Positions 5,587 through 8,430 of a stretch of 8,430 nucleotides of DNA are shown here, in pieces (within the stretch, counting starts at the first letter, position 1; every line of letters starts with the position of its first letter). The notes under the pieces are model-generated. The model was given only the letters and a program-made list of their open reading frames with translations. It was not told where the DNA came from and ran no database searches. Source of the DNA: JAGNZR01 sp051652785. GTDB taxonomy: Bacteria > Fusobacteriota > Fusobacteriia > Fusobacteriales > Fusobacteriaceae. The DNA lies in NCBI GenBank assembly GCA_051652785.1, contig JBOFUX010000067.1:1-8430 (forward strand), written 5' to 3'. The position numbers were made by a program, and so were the translations under genes.

Positions 5587-7911
5587 TTGAACGAATTGAA
5601 TCGAATTAACACGTTTATTGCTATTTTTATTTTTATTTTTATTACATCATTTTCTGTAGAGATAAATTCAAAAAAAGATATTTTAAACTCTTTAGATTCA
5701 CAAATTGAAGATCTTTTTTTTAAACAAAAAAAAATTGAAGAATTAAAAAAATTAATAAAAGCTAGAAAATTTGATATTAATGATATCAATCTTAAAAATA
5801 AAAACCCTAAAATTGCTTTAGTATTAAGTGGAGGTGGAGCTAAAGGAGCTTCTCATATCGGTGTTTTAAAAGTTTTAGATAAATACAAAATTCCTATTGA
5901 GATCGTAGTTGGAACAAGTGTTGGAAGTATTATTGGTGGTATGTATTCTATTGGATATACCCCAAAAGAAATTGAAAATATTGTTTTGAATATAAATTTC
6001 GATACTATTATTAATAATTCTATTACAAGAGATCTTCAAAGTGTAGAAAAGAAATTTGATACAAATAAATATCCTCTTTCATTTAATATAAAAAAAGATT
6101 TTGATCTTTCAATACCAATGGGACTTGTCAATGGACAAAATATTTATTTTCAACTTAAAAATATTTTTTCAAGAGCTGATAACACTAAAAACTTTGATGA
6201 TTTTCCTAGACAATTTAGAGCTGTTACAACTGAACTTCAAACTGGAAAAGAGGTTATCCTAGACAGTGGTGATCTTGCTCTTGCTGCCTTCAAAAGTATG
6301 GCAATTCCTAGTTTTATAGACCCCGTAAACGACAATGGTATATATTATGTAGATGGAGGTCTTGTTAATAATTTTCCTATAGATGTGGCTCTCTCACTAG
6401 GAGCTGATATTATTATTGCTGTTGATATCGCAGCTGAAACATCTTTTATCGATAATAATTCAAATATAGTAACTATTATAGATAAAATCTCTACTTACTC
6501 TGGAAATAAAAATTCAGAAAATAATAAAAAATTGGCTAATATTATTATTACACCTAATATAAAAAATCATAATACTATTGATTTTAAAAATTTAGAACCT
6601 CTTATTTTAGCTGGTGAAAAAGCTGCATTAGAAAGTAGTAAAATACTTCTCAACCTTTCTAATGAAGTAAAATTTAATAAAATTTCTCTTGATAAATTAG
6701 TAAAATCTGAAAATTTTATTCCTGAAAATAAATTTGAACTTGTAGGAAATAATATTTTAACCTATAAAACAGTTTTATCTCTTAAACCTGATACTGGAAA
6801 TAGGAAATTAACAGCAAATGATTTGGAGAAATGGACAGAAAAAATCTATTCATTAGAATATATTTCTAAAATTTATTATGAAATTAAAGATAATAAAATT
6901 ATTTTTAATGTTAAAGAGAACGACAATATTAATCTTAATTTTGCATTGAATTATTCCTCAGATATCGGGCCTTCAATAAAAACTGGGATTGCACTTAAAA
7001 CTCTTAATTTTTTTACTTCTGCTTATTACTTAGATTTTTCTTTGTCTGAATACCCAGATATTTTTATAAAAAACAACTATAGTTATAATTTAAATGGGAT
7101 CAAACTTATAAGCACTATTGAAATAGGATACGAAAGTAAGCCACTTTTATTTTGGAAAAAAGGTAATAATATTTCTACTTTTAATTCTCAAAATATTTCT
7201 ACCAATATCTCATTTGCTACAGCAATAACAAATCAATCTATTTTTGGTCTATATTTTAAATATAATAACATAAAAAACAGGTACAAACGTGGAGATGAAA
7301 CTTTTCCTTTTTCTGCTTTGAATCAAGAAAAATCATACATAAAAAGTTCAGCTTTTATAATGCTAGATACTTTAAACTCTGATTCTTATCCCACAAAAGG
7401 GCTATCATTATTTGGAGAAACATATCATTCAAATAACGATTTATTAAGTAGTGGTAATTTTAATGGTTATACTTTATCAGGATCCTATTTTTATCCTTTA
7501 AATAATAAGTTATCACTGGGTGTTACTGGCATCACTACTGCTATTAGTGGTGATAATATTCCATTAAATGAGCGTCCCACTCTTGGTGGACTTAGAACTG
7601 TTATAAGTAATTCCTCCATTTCTTTTTATGGATTATCACAAATGCAAAGATATTTAGAAGAAGCTTATGTAACAAGTTTTCAAATTAAGTATAATCTAGT
7701 GGGTTCTTTAAATTTCATAGCTAAATATAATTATGCTTGGATTGATTACAATCAAAAATTAAGTGAGTTTCAATCTAATAAAAAATTAATATCAGGATAT
7801 GGTGGGGGCATTGGCTGGGACACATTTTTAGGACCCATGGATTTTATTTTAAGTAATGATAGTGAAAATGGTGGTTTTTTATTTAACGTTTATATTGGTT
7901 ATATTTTTTAA
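5587..7911 (+). CDS. fplA: FplA-like patatin phospholipase, type Vd autotransporter
   Basis: This is a predicted outer-membrane phospholipase A whose lipase domain is surface-exposed or released. From the TTG at 5587 it has 774 residues. A hydrophobic signal segment spans about 7-22 (IAIFIFIFITSFS), followed by a charged, Lys-rich spacer. The patatin domain (about 75-355) has the oxyanion loop GGGAKG (82-87), the nucleophile elbow GTSVGS with Ser111, and the dyad DGG with Asp256. The 145-residue Ser-Asp spacing equals that of F. nucleatum FplA as I recall it (Ser98/Asp243). A POTRA-like segment follows (about 383-446). Next comes a C-terminal region of alternating aromatic strands (about 447-774) that ends in Phe, the usual barrel insertion signal. 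The start is uncertain: ATT at 5557 fits the ribosome site and would give 784 residues, TTG at 5596 would give a more basic signal n-region, and no ATG precedes Ser111. The gene stands alone with its own terminator. Confidence 0.92.
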   Translation: MNELNRINTFIAIFIFIFITSFSVEINSKKDILNSLDSQIEDLFFKQKKIEELKKLIKARKFDINDINLKNKNPKIALVLSGGGAKGASHIGVLKVLDKYKIPIEIVVGTSVGSIIGGMYSIGYTPKEIENIVLNINFDTIINNSITRDLQSVEKKFDTNKYPLSFNIKKDFDLSIPMGLVNGQNIYFQLKNIFSRADNTKNFDDFPRQFRAVTTELQTGKEVILDSGDLALAAFKSMAIPSFIDPVNDNGIYYVDGGLVNNFPIDVALSLGADIIIAVDIAAETSFIDNNSNIVTIIDKISTYSGNKNSENNKKLANIIITPNIKNHNTIDFKNLEPLILAGEKAALESSKILLNLSNEVKFNKISLDKLVKSENFIPENKFELVGNNILTYKTVLSLKPDTGNRKLTANDLEKWTEKIYSLEYISKIYYEIKDNKIIFNVKENDNINLNFALNYSSDIGPSIKTGIALKTLNFFTSAYYLDFSLSEYPDIFIKNNYSYNLNGIKLISTIEIGYESKPLLFWKKGNNISTFNSQNISTNISFATAITNQSIFGLYFKYNNIKNRYKRGDETFPFSALNQEKSYIKSSAFIMLDTLNSDSYPTKGLSLFGETYHSNNDLLSSGNFNGYTLSGSYFYPLNNKLSLGVTGITTAISGDNIPLNERPTLGGLRTVISNSSISFYGLSQMQRYLEEAYVTSFQIKYNLVGSLNFIAKYNYAWIDYNQKLSEFQSNKKLISGYGGGIGWDTFLGPMDFILSNDSENGGFLFNVYIGYIF

Positions 7912-7936
7912 AAACTAAATAAATTATAAACATTTT

Positions 7937-7976
7937 AAAGTTGATTTCTATGTTTTATAGAAATCAACTTTTTTTT
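7937..7976 (+). terminator. Rho-independent terminator of the phospholipase gene
   Basis: A perfect 14-bp stem pairs 7937-7950 with 7958-7971 around a 7-base loop, with one further possible T-A pair inside. A run of eight T at 7969-7976 closes and follows the stem on the plus strand. It begins 26 bases after the phospholipase stop codon. The stem is A/T-rich, as expected for this genome. Confidence 0.9.
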
Positions 7977-7979
7977 GAG

Positions 7980-8233
7980 TATACTTTATAATCATATTAT
8001 ATCTGATTATCCTCATAGCTAAAGCAAAGAAAGTTTAAAATATTTAATATTTTTATTTATCTAGTGAGAACAAATACACTTCTTCACCAAGTAAACACTA
8101 CCTTTATTAAAATAAAAATTAGATAAAAAAATCTTAACTTCAGTTACTGATAAATATCAAAATATAAAATTATCTTTCCCATATTATTATCTCTTATTAT
8201 TAAGTTTATGTATAAATATTTCAAATTTTATAT
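7980..8233. other. Intergenic stretch without a supportable gene
   Basis: This roughly 250-base stretch lies between the phospholipase terminator and the rRNA operon terminator. The longest frames are 20-31 codons and lack a convincing start with a ribosome site. Base composition is uneven: 8061-8102 is about 38 percent GC, within flanks far more A/T-rich. That subregion is listed separately as a possible repeat or remnant. No tRNA fold was recognised. Confidence 0.6.
8053..8160. repeat. Possible dispersed intergenic element or gene remnant
   Basis: On the minus strand a stop-free frame of 31 codons runs from just below 8157 down to a TAG at 8062-8064. It ends FNKGSVYLVKKCICSH and has no usable start codon. 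A second minus frame ends LLGEEVYLFSLDK at 8053, and the plus strand has a 20-codon frame opening at a GTG (8064-8126) without a ribosome site. Nested inverted repeats are visible: 8056-8062 with 8121-8127, and 8062-8066 with 8096-8100. The local rise in GC suggests conserved or foreign sequence. The similarity to intergenic sequence in other Fusobacterium genomes is only an impression from memory. It could equally be a decayed gene or a small RNA. Confidence 0.25.
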
Positions 8234-8284
8234 AAAAAAAATAACCTAAAGATTATGAAATATTAATCTTTAGGTTATTTTTTT
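8234..8284 (-). terminator. Strong bidirectional terminator after the rRNA operon
   Basis: A perfect 15-bp stem pairs 8241-8255 with 8264-8278 around an 8-base loop. Seven A on the left (8234-8240) and six T on the right (8279-8284) give a U-tract for transcripts from either direction. The flanking tracts can also pair and extend the stem. It begins about 12 bases past the 5S rRNA, so its main job is probably to end the minus-strand rRNA transcript. It also blocks plus-strand readthrough into the rRNA operon. Confidence 0.92.
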
Positions 8285-8295
8285 ATAATAAAAAA

Positions 8296-8413
8296 GCTTG
8301 GCAAATTCCTATTCTCCCAGGCAGCTTCCCACCAAGTACCTTCAGCGTTTACGGGCTTAACTTCTGGGTTCGAAATGTGACCAGGTGTACCTCCGTAGCT
8401 ATTTTTACCAAGC
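8296..8413 (-). rRNA. rrf: 5S ribosomal RNA
   Basis: The minus strand reads as a 5S rRNA of about 118 bases. It contains the conserved ATTTCGAACCCAGAAGTTAAGC segment in two adjoining parts, the GGTACTTGG stretch and the near-terminal CCTGGGAGAATAGG. The ends pair as the closing helix (GCTTGGT with GCCAAGC), and the complementarity extends to about 12 bp if flanking bases are counted, so the mature ends may differ by a few bases. Only 17 bases of upstream sequence are in the window. In the usual 16S-23S-5S order the 23S gene should lie just beyond position 8430, which makes this the distal end of an rRNA operon. The closing helix is followed directly by TTTTTT, then the strong terminator. Confidence 0.97.
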
Positions 8414-8430
8414 TTAAATATCTATACTTT

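Noticed and set aside
5547..5609. GTG-initiated 20-codon leader peptide upstream of the phospholipase gene
   Set aside because: The GTG lies inside the Shine-Dalgarno itself, so it cannot be served by that site, and no other ribosome site is present.
5583..5789. 68-codon minus-strand frame opposite the phospholipase N-terminus
   Set aside because: It is antisense to a well-supported gene, and its product is low-complexity Phe/Ile/Ser.
7948..8016. 22-codon minus-strand frame starting MRIIRYNM
   Set aside because: It runs through the terminator stem of the phospholipase gene and has no ribosome site.
8064..8126. GTG-initiated 20-codon plus-strand frame
   Set aside because: There is no ribosome site and it lies between terminators. 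It is kept only as part of the possible repeat.

Overview
The window is AT-rich DNA that looks like Fusobacterium or a close relative. The evidence is the very low GC content, AGA-dominated arginine codons, and a patatin protein fused to an outer-membrane barrel that resembles the F. nucleatum phospholipase FplA. The genus call is inference; the gene identities are much firmer. Most of the window is conserved core-genome content, and I saw no CRISPR array, insertion sequence, prophage or defence island.

Layout from left to right. Positions 1-3286 hold the str operon, read right to left on the minus strand: rpsL (S12), rpsG (S7), fusA (EF-G) and the 5' end of tuf (EF-Tu), which is cut by the window edge. 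The gaps are 20, 30 and 118 bases. The operon is preceded by a textbook promoter at 3337-3365 (TTGACA, 17-base spacer, TATAAT) and a possible second, extended -10 promoter about 110 bases upstream. Positions 3527-5422 encode a minus-strand ABC-F ATPase of the Uup/YdiF type, probably a ribosome-associated factor, so this block is translation-themed. Its start is best placed at an internal ATG rather than at the first ATG of the open frame, because a TGCTATAAT promoter element abuts the earlier ATG.

Positions 5587-7911 encode the FplA-like protein on the plus strand, divergent from the ABC-F gene. It has a signal peptide, a patatin lipase domain, a POTRA-like segment and a C-terminal barrel, which is type Vd autotransporter architecture. 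It has no ATG before the catalytic serine. Its strong Shine-Dalgarno at 5542-5550 faces an in-frame ATT, while the nearest conventional start is a TTG 39 bases downstream of the ribosome site, so the start is unresolved.

Positions 7912-8295 are a convergent intergenic region with a terminator for the phospholipase gene, a stretch that may be a dispersed intergenic repeat or gene remnant, and a strong bidirectional terminator. Positions 8296-8413 are a 5S rRNA on the minus strand, the end of an rRNA operon whose 16S and 23S genes should lie beyond the right edge. Transcription from the rRNA operon and the phospholipase gene therefore converges on the terminator pair.
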